Both the position numbers and the translations under genes were made by a program. Under the pieces are notes generated by a model. The model did no database searches, was not told where the DNA came from, and was given only the letters and a program-made list of their open reading frames with translations. This document shows positions 25,027 to 33,709 of a stretch of 47,653 nt of DNA, in pieces; the first letter of the stretch is position 1, and every line of letters begins with the position of its first letter. This DNA is from Roseburia sp. (lineage in GTDB: Bacteria > Bacillota > Clostridia > Lachnospirales > Lachnospiraceae): assembly GCA_023664725.1 (NCBI GenBank), contig JAMPFA010000002.1:119037-166689 (forward strand). The letters run 5' to 3'.

Positions 25027-25722
25027 ATGCTGGAAGAATTAAAAAAACAAGTATATGAAGCAAATATGGAGCTTCCCCGCCGGGGACTGATCACCTACAC
25101 ATGGGGGAATGTCAGCGGAATCGACAGGGAAAGCGGTTATTTTGTCATAAAGCCAAGCGGTGTGGATTATGACGATCTGACACCGGAGGATATGGTTGTC
25201 ATGGACTTAAAGGGCAATAAGATAGAGGGAAAATATAAACCCTCCTCCGACACGGCAACTCATATGGAGCTGTACAACAAATATCCGGAAATCGGCGGAG
25301 TGGTACACACCCATTCTCCAGAGGCAACTGCCTGGGCTCAGGCAGGCCGGAGTATACCGCTTTACGGAACTACCCATGCGGATTATTTTTACGGTGAGAT
25401 TCCCTGTGCCAGAAGTTTGACACCGGAGGAGATCGACGAGGCTTACGAGGTAAATACCGGTAAAGTCATTATCGAGACCTTTGAGGAGCGTGGGGTGAAT
25501 CCTATGCACACTCCCGGCGTGCTCTGCACCAACCACGGCCCCTTTACCTGGGGAAAAGATGCAGCGGAGGCAGTGCACAATGCGGTTGTGTTGGAGGAAG
25601 TGGCAAAGATGGCTACCAAGACTGAGCTGATTAATCCCAAGGTGAAACCGGCGCCGGATTGCATTAAAGATAAACATTTCTTTAGGAAACATGGAGAGAA
25701 TGCTTATTACGGACAGAATTAA
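25027..25722 (+). CDS. araD: L-ribulose-5-phosphate 4-epimerase
   Basis: A 231-aa class II aldolase/epimerase that interconverts L-ribulose-5-P and D-xylulose-5-P. It shows [20 protein letters not shown], the Zn-binding [26 protein letters not shown] and a third His ligand region in TNHGPFTWG. The length equals E. coli AraD (231 aa). It closes the arabinose catabolic operon; a terminator follows 9 nt later. Confidence 0.95.
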   Translation: MLEELKKQVYEANMELPRRGLITYTWGNVSGIDRESGYFVIKPSGVDYDDLTPEDMVVMDLKGNKIEGKYKPSSDTATHMELYNKYPEIGGVVHTHSPEATAWAQAGRSIPLYGTTHADYFYGEIPCARSLTPEEIDEAYEVNTGKVIIETFEERGVNPMHTPGVLCTNHGPFTWGKDAAEAVHNAVVLEEVAKMATKTELINPKVKPAPDCIKDKHFFRKHGENAYYGQN

Positions 25723-25730
25723 ATGAAAAG

Positions 25731-25756
25731 CAGGCATCCTTTGGGATGCCTGTTTT
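25731..25756 (+). terminator. Terminator of the arabinose catabolic operon
   Basis: CAGGCATCC pairs with GGATGCCTG across a short TTTG loop, followed by TTTTG. Confidence 0.85.
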
Positions 25757-25844
25757 GTTGTAATGGGGAATAGGGAAAAAATATAGGTAATTTAAGATTA
25801 TGTGCTATAATTAGCAGATAAGTAAATTATCATTATTTGTGAGA

Positions 25845-25897
25845 TAGTACATCGAATACTAAGTTTAACGTAAAGCAACTTAGTATTCGTTGTACTA
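25845..25897. repeat. Long inverted repeat, 21-nt arms, at the 3' end of the LRR gene
   Basis: The arms at 25845-25865 and 25877-25897 pair over 21 positions with one mismatch around an 11-nt loop. The right arm ends in the LRR gene's stop codon (minus strand TAG). On the plus strand a T-rich stretch (TTTCTTTTTT) follows a few bases later. An extended -10 (TGCTATAAT) lies upstream at 25803-25811. It may be a terminator, an operator or part of a small RNA. Confidence 0.8.
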
Positions 25898-27169
25898 GAA
25901 TTTCTTTTTTACTGTGGAGGAATATGCTCCATATACTTTTGAGCCTTTCACTGTCTGGTAAGCCCTTACCTTAAAGGTATAGGTGGTCTTCTTTTTCAGT
26001 TTTTTCTTATCGTATTTCACGGTAGAACCTTTTTTGATGGTGGCAATTTTTTTGAAACTTTTACTTCCGGTTTTCATATACACTTCGTAGCCGCTGGCTT
26101 TGCTTACTTTCTTCCAGGAAATCTTTGCGGTGGTGCCGGATTTCTTTACTTTTAAGCCGGTCACTTTTCCTGGTTTCTGCGCTGTGGTTGTTGTCACATA
26201 GCTGTACTTGTAACCCATTTTCTTTGCGTAGGCTTCACCCTGGGTACCTTTGTACACTTTCAGAGTGACATTTTTGGGCACGATGTAGCCGTAAGCAGGC
26301 AGAGAGGTGCAGCTTTTTGGTATGGTAAATGTTTTGATCTTTTTGGTGGTAAAAAAATCAGATTCAATTTTCTTTACATTTCCCAGAGTGATTTTTGATA
26401 AATTTTCACACTCATAGAAGATTTTGATGTCTAAAAAGCACCCGTCTCCGATGGAAGCTGTCGTTAAACTGTGGCACTCGCCGCAGATGTAACCTTCCAG
26501 ATCACAATTCTTTCCCACTGTAAAGCTGGTCAAGGCAGGGCAGGACTCAAAGGCGCCAAAACCGATTTTTACATTGTCACCAATAATGACAGAGTTGAGG
26601 AAAGTACCTTCAAAAGCGGAACCTTCAATGGTTTTTAATTTAGTAAGATTTTTAAAAGGAAAAGACGTCAGAGAAGTGTCGTTACTAAATGCCAGTAATT
26701 CAATCTCAGATAGCTGTGAATTTGGAGCAAAATTTATCTGCGATAAGCTGCTCCACTCTGAAAATGCCTGATTTCCAATGGTAATGAGGCTGGCAGGCAG
26801 GTTTAATGTCTCCACATTTTTGTAGCTGTTATAACCAAAAGCAAAGGCATTCAACTCTGTAATCCCTTCGGGGACGGTAATGGAGTGAACATCACTGGAC
26901 AGCCAGTTGTGGAGCATATCGATTTTGACTACCCTGTATCCATCTACCACAGAGGGAAAAGTAACCTCCCGGATCGTGCCATAGGTCTTTTCGTATTCAT
27001 CGTTGTAGATGCCCACCAGTTTTATGGTATCCGCCGTGTACATTTCATACCGCCAGATGCCGTCCTGGGATTCACGGATATCCAGTGCTTTTGCCTGGAT
27101 GGTGGGCAGAATGCAGATCAGGCAGACTGCCAGGAATAATCCGGTAAATAGTTTTTGTGTTTTTCTCAT
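25895..27169 (-). CDS. Secreted leucine-rich repeat (BspA-type) protein with FN3 domain
   Basis: A 424-aa exported protein. The signal peptide (residues 1-28, hydrophobic core LFTGLFLAVCLICIL) is probably cleaved after AKA. Residues ~65-310 contain BspA-like LRR_5 repeats, for example ITVPEGITELNAFAFGYN and LNLPASLITIGNQAFSEWSSL. Residues ~330-424 form a fibronectin type III domain (KPGKVTGLKVKKSGTTAKIS, YTFKVRAYQ) with a strongly basic, Lys-rich C-terminus. There is no LPXTG anchor, so release or charge-based wall retention is likely. BspA-like proteins often bind host matrix or glycans. It is a single gene, opposite in strand to both neighbours. Confidence 0.88.
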   Translation of the reverse strand: MRKTQKLFTGLFLAVCLICILPTIQAKALDIRESQDGIWRYEMYTADTIKLVGIYNDEYEKTYGTIREVTFPSVVDGYRVVKIDMLHNWLSSDVHSITVPEGITELNAFAFGYNSYKNVETLNLPASLITIGNQAFSEWSSLSQINFAPNSQLSEIELLAFSNDTSLTSFPFKNLTKLKTIEGSAFEGTFLNSVIIGDNVKIGFGAFESCPALTSFTVGKNCDLEGYICGECHSLTTASIGDGCFLDIKIFYECENLSKITLGNVKKIESDFFTTKKIKTFTIPKSCTSLPAYGYIVPKNVTLKVYKGTQGEAYAKKMGYKYSYVTTTTAQKPGKVTGLKVKKSGTTAKISWKKVSKASGYEVYMKTGSKSFKKIATIKKGSTVKYDKKKLKKKTTYTFKVRAYQTVKGSKVYGAYSSTVKKKF

Positions 27170-27201
27170 GTAAACTCTCCTTTATAATAAGTGAATGTTT
27201 G

Positions 27202-27222
27202 TTTCCCGAAATTTTCGGGAAA
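27202..27222. repeat. Perfect palindrome upstream of the LRR gene
   Basis: TTTCCCGAAA and TTTCGGGAAA flank a single central T, 33 nt before the minus-strand LRR start. It could be a 5' UTR hairpin or a regulator site. The remainder of 27170-27347 is AT-rich with no gene seen. Confidence 0.65.
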
Positions 27223-27347
27223 AGTGTCTAGAACAGTGTAGCACATTATCATCCCAAATTCTATAAAAATATGATAGCAGCAAAAAAAATTGACTTTTTG
27301 TATGATGCTTTAAATTTAATACAATCATCCATAAAGTGAAGTATCGG

Positions 27348-27376
27348 TTGACAATAAAAACAAAGTGGTGTAGTAT
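27348..27376 (+). promoter_or_regulatory. Promoter of the PAQR/HlyIII gene
   Basis: A perfect TTGACA (27348-27353), a 17-nt spacer and TAGTAT (27371-27376), with about 70 nt of leader before the ATG. Confidence 0.72.
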
Positions 27377-27447
27377 TGTATAAAATATAAAGTAGTAATA
27401 AATACTATGTATAGTAGTTATTTGCGTAACATTTAAGGAGGATGCTT

Positions 27448-28095
27448 ATGAAACTGACGATTCGAGAGCCGGGAAGTGCAATTACTCACTATATTGGAAT
27501 GCTGTTATCCATTTTTGCAACGGCGCCGCTTTTAGTGAAGGCAAAAAACTGCGAGATTCCGCAAGCTTTGACAGCTATGGGAATTTTTATGGTTGCCATG
27601 GTTTTATTATATGGAGCATCTACACTATATCATTCTGTGAATGTAAAAGACAAAATATTAAAGATTTTTAAGAAAATTGACCATATGATGATTTATGTCC
27701 TGATTGCAGGAACCTATACACCCATCTGTATGCTGGTGCTTGGAGGAAAAGTGGGATTGTTTCTCCTGACATTGATCTGGGGGATCGCCATCGGAGGAAT
27801 CGTTTTGGCGGGATGCTGGGTCACCTGCCCGAAGTGGTTTTCTTCCATCGTCTATATTGCCATGGGCTGGGTATGCCTTGGTGTGTTTCCGGCGTTGTTT
27901 ACAAAACTTTCTCCCATGGCCTTTGGCTGGCTGCTTGCAGGAGGCGTCCTCTACACTGTGGGAGGCGTGATTTATGCCCTGAAACTAAAGGGATTTAACA
28001 ACATCCATAAATATTTTGGAAGTCATGAGATTTTTCATCTTTTTGTCATGGCTGGAAGTTTCTGTCATTTTGTGGTGATGTATTCGATTTTGTAA
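27448..28095 (+). CDS. PAQR-family (hemolysin III-like) membrane protein
   Basis: A 215-aa protein with seven predicted membrane segments. It has the family motifs GASTLYHS (Ser and His of the zinc site), DHMMIYVLIAGTYTP and a C-terminal HEIFHLFVMAGSFCHF with the paired His residues. These residues bind Zn in PAQR proteins and suggest a membrane amidase or lipid hydrolase role. Bacterial members are called hemolysin III, but lytic activity is rarely shown. AAGGAGG lies 6 nt before ATG 27448. It is monocistronic with its own promoter and terminator. Confidence 0.9.
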   Translation: MKLTIREPGSAITHYIGMLLSIFATAPLLVKAKNCEIPQALTAMGIFMVAMVLLYGASTLYHSVNVKDKILKIFKKIDHMMIYVLIAGTYTPICMLVLGGKVGLFLLTLIWGIAIGGIVLAGCWVTCPKWFSSIVYIAMGWVCLGVFPALFTKLSPMAFGWLLAGGVLYTVGGVIYALKLKGFNNIHKYFGSHEIFHLFVMAGSFCHFVVMYSIL

Positions 28096-28114
28096 ATGAA
28101 ATATTTTTTTGTTG

Positions 28115-28138
28115 GGGCGGCAAATGCCGCCCTTTTTC
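28115..28138 (+). terminator. Terminator of the PAQR gene
   Basis: GGGCGGC-AAAT-GCCGCCC followed by TTTTT, 20 nt past the stop codon. Confidence 0.92.
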
Positions 28139-28261
28139 TGTCAATCTAATCCTTCTTAATAAATTCTTAACAAAAATTATATATTTAACAGTTTGTATTT
28201 TCTCTATTCCTATGGTAATGTTTTATAGGACAGATTAATATTGGATTAAAGGAAGGAAAAT

Positions 28262-28960
28262 ATGCCAAAGAAAAGTCAGATCATACCAAGGATTATGTGG
28301 CTGCCGTTGGTTCTCACGTTGACATGTAATACCATAACCTATTTTGGTTCAAGAATTTTCACGGCAGAGAAGTTTCACTACAATTTATCCAACAGTCTGG
28401 ATGATTGGATACCTTTTGTGCCCTGGACGGTTACCATATATCTTGGATGCTATGCATTTTGGGTTTTAAACTATGTGCTTGGCTGTAGGCAGGAAAAGGA
28501 AGAGGCCTTTCGTTTCATCAGTGCCGACCTTGCTGCAAAGCTGGTATGCCTTGTGTGTTTTATGGTTTTTCCCACCACAAACACCAGACCGATGATTGAA
28601 GGCGTGTCTATATGGGATAAAATGATGCGGGGGCTTTATCACATGGATGCAGCAGATAATCTGTTTCCGTCCATACATTGCCTCACCAGTTGGTTCTGTT
28701 TCCTCGCCGTGAAGAAAAATGAAAAGATACCGGCCTGGTATAAAGCAGTGTCATTTGGGATTACCATAAGTATCTGTATTTCCACTCTTACCACAAAACA
28801 GCATGTACTCATTGACGTGTTTGCCGGCATTGCTTTGGCACAGGGGAGTTATTTTTTTGTAGAAAAAAGCGGATTTTCCAAATGGTATGGACAGATTATG
28901 GCAAAAGCAGATAATGGGGTAGGGCGTTTTCTTGAGAGGAGGGAAAAACTGCATGATTAA
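28262..28960 (+). CDS. PAP2-superfamily membrane phosphatase or phosphotransferase
   Basis: A 232-aa protein with about six membrane segments. The PAP2 catalytic motifs are visible as NLFPSIHCLTSWF (Ser/His, motif 2) and TLTTKQHVLIDVFAG (His/Asp, motif 3). Motif 1 is degenerate. Such proteins dephosphorylate phosphatidate, undecaprenyl-PP or phosphatidylglycerol-phosphate, or act as inositol-lipid transferases. As the first gene of a phospholipid operon, with the next gene overlapping by 8 nt, a lipid-phosphate substrate is likely. AAGGAAGG precedes the ATG. Confidence 0.87.
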   Translation: MPKKSQIIPRIMWLPLVLTLTCNTITYFGSRIFTAEKFHYNLSNSLDDWIPFVPWTVTIYLGCYAFWVLNYVLGCRQEKEEAFRFISADLAAKLVCLVCFMVFPTTNTRPMIEGVSIWDKMMRGLYHMDAADNLFPSIHCLTSWFCFLAVKKNEKIPAWYKAVSFGITISICISTLTTKQHVLIDVFAGIALAQGSYFFVEKSGFSKWYGQIMAKADNGVGRFLERREKLHD

Positions 28961-29510
28961 AAATATTAAAATTTGGGTCATTGCAGGCCTTGTCTTTGTA
29001 ATGGCGCTTTTTGCAAAGGAATTTTTTCAGCAGAAATTTACCAGCGTTGCCGATGTACAGAATTATATGCAGGAATTTGGTGTGGCGGCTCCTGTTGCAC
29101 TTACACTGTTTCAGGCGTTTCAGGTGGTGGTACCGGTACTGCCGGGATATTTGGGATGCGCAGCGGGCGCCCTTGCATTTGGAAGCACAGCAGGTTTCCT
29201 CTGCAATTATATTGGGATCAGTGTTGGCTCCATTATAGCCTATTTTCTGGCAAGAAGATACGGAAAAGAACTGGTGCTGGCTCTTTTCCCGAAGAAGCAG
29301 TATGACTTGTGGAGCAAACGTATAGAGAAAAGTAAAATGTACGGACTGTTTCTTTTTGTTGCAACGCTTCTGCCCTTATTTCCGGATGATTTCCTGTGCT
29401 ATTTTTCCGGCCTTATGAAAATGAACAGCAAAAAATTTATCTGGATCATCATTCTGGGAAAACCATGGTGCATCCTGGGTTACAGTATTGCATTTGGACT
29501 GATTAGATAA
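28953..29510 (+). CDS. VTT/TVP38 (DedA-superfamily) membrane protein
   Basis: A 185-aa protein with an N-terminal membrane helix and a VTT domain: PVLPGYLGCAAGALAFG, a GISVGSIIAYFLARRYGKELV re-entrant region read as short pieces, and a C-terminal KPWCILGYSIAFG. DedA/VTT proteins are lipid scramblases or recycle undecaprenyl-P and aminophospholipids. AGAGGAGGG precedes ATG 28953, which overlaps the PAP2 gene. A PE-directed scramblase or flippase role fits the following pssA and psd. Confidence 0.87.
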   Translation: MIKNIKIWVIAGLVFVMALFAKEFFQQKFTSVADVQNYMQEFGVAAPVALTLFQAFQVVVPVLPGYLGCAAGALAFGSTAGFLCNYIGISVGSIIAYFLARRYGKELVLALFPKKQYDLWSKRIEKSKMYGLFLFVATLLPLFPDDFLCYFSGLMKMNSKKFIWIIILGKPWCILGYSIAFGLIR

Positions 29511-29522
29511 AGGAGAGATTCG

Positions 29523-30152
29523 ATGAAGAAAAAAGCGCTTGGATATTATGATTATACGGTAATACTTACATATTGCGGGATGTTGTCTGCCTTTGCAGGG
29601 ATTTTAAGGGTGATTGGGCAGAATTACTGGGATGCTGTATTCTGCCTGATGTTTGCAGGTGTCTGTGATATGTTTGACGGAACAGTGGCATCCACAAAAG
29701 ACAGGACGAAAAGCGAGAAGAAATTTGGGATTCAGATTGATTCCTTTTCTGATCTTGTCAGTTTTGGTATCTTACCAGGTCTTTTTACCTATATGATTTC
29801 CGGTCAGAATTTCCTGGCGGGAGTCGTTGCATCCTTGTTTGTCTTATGTGCTCTGATACGGCTTTCCTATTTTAACGTGACGGAGGAAGAGCGACAGAGC
29901 CAGACCAATGAGAGCCGGAAAAGTTTTCTTGGGATTCCAGTGACTACCATGGCAGTTGCTTTGCCTCTCTTTTATCTGCTGTATGATTACAGGATGTTTA
30001 AAACAACAGGCTGTTTTCCAGTGCTTTTGATCTTTATGGGAATGGGTTTCCTTTGCCCTGTGGAAATCAAAAAGCCAGGTATTGTGGGGAAGATATGCCT
30101 TATACTGGTGGGAATTTTTGAAATCTGGTTTATGGGATGGGATTTGATATGA
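29523..30152 (+). CDS. pssA: CDP-diacylglycerol-serine O-phosphatidyltransferase
   Basis: A 209-aa CDP-alcohol phosphotransferase with six or so membrane helices. The catalytic motif is in CDMFDGTVASTKD and FGIQIDSFSDLVSFG, supplying the four metal-binding Asp residues. The usual Arg after DGxxA is Ser here (DGTVAS). It condenses CDP-diacylglycerol and serine to phosphatidylserine. The decarboxylase gene overlaps it by 4 nt. CDP-alcohol transferases for glycerol-P are alternatives, but the psd neighbour makes PssA most likely. Confidence 0.9.
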   Translation: MKKKALGYYDYTVILTYCGMLSAFAGILRVIGQNYWDAVFCLMFAGVCDMFDGTVASTKDRTKSEKKFGIQIDSFSDLVSFGILPGLFTYMISGQNFLAGVVASLFVLCALIRLSYFNVTEEERQSQTNESRKSFLGIPVTTMAVALPLFYLLYDYRMFKTTGCFPVLLIFMGMGFLCPVEIKKPGIVGKICLILVGIFEIWFMGWDLI

Positions 30153-30982
30153 AGGATACATTGATACTCAGGTTTTTGTACAGGACAGTTCCAGGGAGAA
30201 TGACGCTTAAAATTTTGGTGCATCCCTGGGTGTCAAAGGCGGCAGGCTGTTTTCTTTCCTCAAAGGCATCAAGGTTTCTTGTGCCCTATTATGTGAAAAA
30301 GAATCACATCAGTCTGGAAAACATCGCAGTTCCTGTCGGCGGATTTTCGTCTTTTAACGAATTTTTTACAAGAAAATCAAATACTGAGGGAGAGTTTATA
30401 ACAAGGCAGGGCTGTGTGATCAGTCCCTGTGACGGATTTTTGACACCTGTGGAGATAAAAAACGGCAGGGTCTTTGATATCAAAAATGCGGAATACTCTC
30501 TGGAAGATTTATTAAAAAGCCACAGTCTGGGGGAAAAGTTTAAAGACGGGATGGCTTTTGTTTTTCGCCTCACGCCTGCAAATTATCACAGATATTGTTA
30601 TGCCGTATCCGGTAAGATTTCTGCTTCCCGGAGAATTGAAGGAGTTTTGCACTGTGTCCGTCCAGTGGCCCTTAGGACATTTCCCGTGTTTGTACAAAAC
30701 AGCAGGGAATATCAGGTTATCCGTTCAGAAAACTCCGGGATCATGGTGCAGATGGAAATCGGCGCTCTTCTGGTGGGGAAGATAAAAAATCACCGTTTTT
30801 CATCTAAGACCAAAAAGGTTTATGCAGGGGAGGAGAAGGGGTATTTTGAATTTGGAGGTTCCACCATCGTACTTCTCTTTCAAAAAGATACTGTTTTTGT
30901 GAAGGAGGAACTGTACCAGCGGTTGGACGACAACGGAGAGATTCCGGTGCGTACGGGAGAAAATGTTGCTCATTTTTCGTAA
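30149..30982 (+). CDS. psd: Phosphatidylserine decarboxylase
   Basis: A 277-aa pyruvoyl-dependent decarboxylase that turns phosphatidylserine into phosphatidylethanolamine. Visible landmarks are FNEFFTRK, SPCDGFL (catalytic Asp), FRLTPANYHRYCY (His) and the self-cleavage site FEFGGSTIVLLF, where Ser becomes the pyruvoyl group (GGST in place of the classical LGST). I chose ATG 30149, which overlaps the pssA stop as ATGA; ATG 30137 is in frame four codons upstream. It is the last gene of the operon. Confidence 0.93.
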   Translation: MKDTLILRFLYRTVPGRMTLKILVHPWVSKAAGCFLSSKASRFLVPYYVKKNHISLENIAVPVGGFSSFNEFFTRKSNTEGEFITRQGCVISPCDGFLTPVEIKNGRVFDIKNAEYSLEDLLKSHSLGEKFKDGMAFVFRLTPANYHRYCYAVSGKISASRRIEGVLHCVRPVALRTFPVFVQNSREYQVIRSENSGIMVQMEIGALLVGKIKNHRFSSKTKKVYAGEEKGYFEFGGSTIVLLFQKDTVFVKEELYQRLDDNGEIPVRTGENVAHFS

Positions 30983-31053
30983 AACATTGACAGAAGTGCC
31001 GTAAAATGGTAGCTTTAAATAAGATGTTTGAAAGAGAGTGAAGGAGAAGAAAA

Positions 31054-32424
31054 ATGAGCAATAAGACAATACCATACAAAATCTATCTGGAAGAAAATGA
31101 AATGCCCACACAGTGGTACAATGTCCGGGCTGATATGAAAAATAAGCCGGCGCCGCTGTTAAATCCGGGGACACTTAAACCTATGACACTGGAAGAGCTC
31201 TCTGGTGTGTTCTGCGAAGAGCTGGCAAAGCAGGAACTGGATGATACAACGCCTTATATTGATATTCCCGATGAAATCCGAAAGTTTTATAAAATGTACC
31301 GCCCCTCACCTTTGGTGCGGGCATATTGTCTGGAGGAAAAACTGGATACCCCGGCAAAGATTTATTATAAATTTGAGGGAAACAACACCAGCGGAAGCCA
31401 CAAGTTAAACTCTGCCATTGCCCAGGCCTACTATGCAAAGAAGCAGGGGTTAAAGGGGGTGACCACAGAGACAGGGGCTGGCCAGTGGGGAACGGCCCTC
31501 TCCATGGCATGTTCTTACTTTGAGCTTGACTGTAAGGTTTATATGGTAAAAGTTTCCTATGAGCAGAAACCTTTCCGGCGGGAAGTGATGCGCACTTACG
31601 GCGCAAGCGTCACACCGTCTCCCTCCACCACAACGGAAGTTGGCAAGAAGATTCTGGCAGAGCATCCGGGAACTACCGGAAGCCTGGGCTGTGCCATTTC
31701 CGAGGCAGTGGAAGTGGCAGTGGGAACGGAAGGTTACCGCTACGTGCTGGGAAGCGTTTTAAATCAGGTACTTTTACATCAGTCAGTCATTGGCCTTGAG
31801 ACGAAAGCCGCATTGGATAAGTATGGTATAGAGCCGGATATTCTTATCGGCTGTGCCGGAGGCGGTTCCAATTTAGGAGGACTGATCGCTCCGTTTATGG
31901 GAGAAAAGTTAAAGGGAGAAAAGAATTACCGCATTATTGCCGTGGAGCCTGCTTCCTGCCCAAGTTTTACCAGAGGAAGGTACGCTTACGATTTCTGTGA
32001 CACAGGAAAAGTATGCCCCCTGGCAAAAATGTACACTCTTGGCAGCGGCTTTATCCCCTCCGCAAACCATGCAGGAGGACTTCGTTACCACGGCATGAGC
32101 TCTACTTTGTCCCAGCTTTACGATGACGGGCTGATGGAAGCTGTCTCTGTGGAGCAGACATCTGTGTTTGATGCCGCTACACAGTTTGCGAGAGTGGAGG
32201 GAATCCTTCCGGCTCCGGAAAGTTCTCATGCTATCCGAGTAGCCATTGACGAGGCGTTAAAGTGCAAGGAGACCGGGGAGGAGAAGACAATTGTCTTTGG
32301 ATTGACAGGAACCGGGTATTTTGATATGGTGGCATATGAGAAATATAATGACGGAAAAATGGAGGATTATATTCCTACCGATGAGGATCTGAACCCGGGA
32401 TTTGATTCTCTTCCCAAAATCTGA
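31054..32424 (+). CDS. TrpB-like pyridoxal-phosphate lyase (tryptophan synthase beta, TrpB2 type)
   Basis: A 456-aa PLP enzyme of the long TrpB2 branch. PLP Lys in NNTSGSHKLNSAIAQAYY, TETGAGQWGTALSMAC, and the phosphate-binding GCAGGGSNLGG are all present. The C-terminal FGLTGTGYFDM is typical. TrpB1 proteins are ~400 aa and adjoin trpA; here neither trpA nor other trp genes are near, as is usual for TrpB2, which can work alone as indole or O-phosphoserine-using synthase. AAGGAGAAG precedes the ATG. A -35-like TTGACA at 30987-30992 hints at its own promoter, but no good -10 is at the right spacing. Confidence 0.9.
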   Translation: MSNKTIPYKIYLEENEMPTQWYNVRADMKNKPAPLLNPGTLKPMTLEELSGVFCEELAKQELDDTTPYIDIPDEIRKFYKMYRPSPLVRAYCLEEKLDTPAKIYYKFEGNNTSGSHKLNSAIAQAYYAKKQGLKGVTTETGAGQWGTALSMACSYFELDCKVYMVKVSYEQKPFRREVMRTYGASVTPSPSTTTEVGKKILAEHPGTTGSLGCAISEAVEVAVGTEGYRYVLGSVLNQVLLHQSVIGLETKAALDKYGIEPDILIGCAGGGSNLGGLIAPFMGEKLKGEKNYRIIAVEPASCPSFTRGRYAYDFCDTGKVCPLAKMYTLGSGFIPSANHAGGLRYHGMSSTLSQLYDDGLMEAVSVEQTSVFDAATQFARVEGILPAPESSHAIRVAIDEALKCKETGEEKTIVFGLTGTGYFDMVAYEKYNDGKMEDYIPTDEDLNPGFDSLPKI

Positions 32425-32479
32425 TCCTGTAAGTGTCCTTTTAGATGTCTGGCGAATAGAAAAATTGAGAAATATAAGT

Positions 32480-32526
32480 GAGAGTGCAAAGTTTTTGGAT
32501 ATTTCCAGGTTTTTGCACTCTCTTTT
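32480..32526 (+). terminator. Terminator after the TrpB2 gene
   Basis: GAGAGTGCAAA pairs with TTTGCACTCTC and is followed by TTTTTC. Confidence 0.85.
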
Positions 32527-32727
32527 TCTGCTTTTTTCGTAATCTTTCGTTGTTTTCAAAATTGTAGATCAGGATTCATCCTGTGATGCTTCAATTGCCA
32601 TGCCAGTTTTTCAATTATATCTGCTATTTGGTATTTTAGGAATAGAATTTGGAAAACAGGTACAAAAATATGATACACTGTGTAGAGTAAAAAAATTAAC
32701 ATAGAAGAACAAAGGGAGGATAATAAG

Positions 32728-32857
32728 GTGAAAAAGAAGAAATGGTGGAAATTTGCAGTGGTCTGTGGTGTATGACCAGAACAGTCAGAAGGTGGAGTAT
32801 TATTTTGGCGGGAAGTTTGAGAGTGGGATGAGTTTTGAGATCAGATATATGGTTTAA
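32728..32857 (+). pseudogene. Remnant of an exported-protein gene
   Basis: GGGAGG precedes a GTG start that opens MKKKKWWKFAVVCGV, a normal signal-peptide beginning, but TGA at 32773 stops it. In the neighbouring frame, reading continues as VYDQNSQKVEYYFGGKFE and ends in IRYMV at TAA 32855-32857, a plausible C-terminal tail. The two pieces look like the ends of one gene joined by an internal deletion with frame loss. The stretch 32528-32727 is AT-rich intergenic DNA with no gene seen. Confidence 0.6.
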
Positions 32858-32948
32858 TATTAATATAGTCGATTTATGCCATGAACCTTTAGATTTCCAC
32901 GTCCATGACGATATAATTAGTAGAAATAGCGAACAGGAGGAAATTACT

Positions 32949-33641
32949 ATGCGAATTACAAATCAGATGTTAGCAAAGACAGCGTTAAAAAGCGGGATTC
33001 CATTACAGCAGAACAGCCTGCTTAACATAATGACAAAGGAGTATCAGTCTGAGGAGAACGGTCTTTTATCCAAGATCGGGAAGACAAAGGATGACGATTT
33101 AACGTCAGCGGCATTGAAGAAATTAAAGAGCCAGAAGACGGAGAAGCTTCAGATAAATGCTTCTTCTTTAAGCGAATTTGCATCCAAGTTAAATGCATCC
33201 GGGGAGAAGTCTCTCTATGCAGATGCGGTGAAAAACGAGAGCACAGAAAATATCATCACCAATGTACAGGGTCTGGTGGATTCCTACAATAATACCTTAG
33301 ACCAGTTGAAGAAAAACGACGGGGAATTGAACAAATTCTACATGGAAGAGATGCAGTCCTATGTGTCAGAGCACAAAGATGCGTTAGCTTCCGTAGGCGT
33401 TACCGCAGGAGCTGACGGAAAACTTGTTATTGACGAAGAGAAACTGAAAAGTGCCGATGTGGAGACACTGGAAAAGGTATTTGGGAGCACTTCAGGATTC
33501 ACCGACAAGCTGGGCTATGTAGGCGGAAGAGTGGCGGAAAAGGCAACTGCCAGTGATTATGCCTTTTTAAACCAGTACAACAAGAACGGGTTGTCCAACC
33601 TGGAATCCTATGTGGCAAACCACTATAATTTCTGGGGATAA
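32949..33641 (+). CDS. Orphan flagellin/FliD-like protein
   Basis: A 230-aa protein. The N-terminus MRITNQMLAKTAL resembles the start of flagellin/FlgL-type proteins (MRITNxM). Residues ~100-200 resemble the FliD C-terminal region: VDSYNNTLDQLKK, LASVGVTAGADGKLVIDEEKL, VFGSTSGFTDKLGYVGGRV. There is no signal peptide, consistent with type III-exported flagellar proteins. AGGAGG lies 7 nt before ATG 32949. No other flagellar genes lie in the window. It may be a stray flagellar relative or a non-motility filament or cap protein; the assignment rests on motif resemblance only. Confidence 0.75.
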   Translation: MRITNQMLAKTALKSGIPLQQNSLLNIMTKEYQSEENGLLSKIGKTKDDDLTSAALKKLKSQKTEKLQINASSLSEFASKLNASGEKSLYADAVKNESTENIITNVQGLVDSYNNTLDQLKKNDGELNKFYMEEMQSYVSEHKDALASVGVTAGADGKLVIDEEKLKSADVETLEKVFGSTSGFTDKLGYVGGRVAEKATASDYAFLNQYNKNGLSNLESYVANHYNFWG

Positions 33642-33709
33642 AAATCAGGAATCATGATATTTCTGTTGATGACGAAGGGAATCGCATTGCGTTTCAGGGA
33701 GGAACGAAT

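Noticed and set aside
31054-32424. Part of a tryptophan operon
   Set aside because: No trpA or other trp genes adjoin it, and the length and motifs are those of stand-alone TrpB2.
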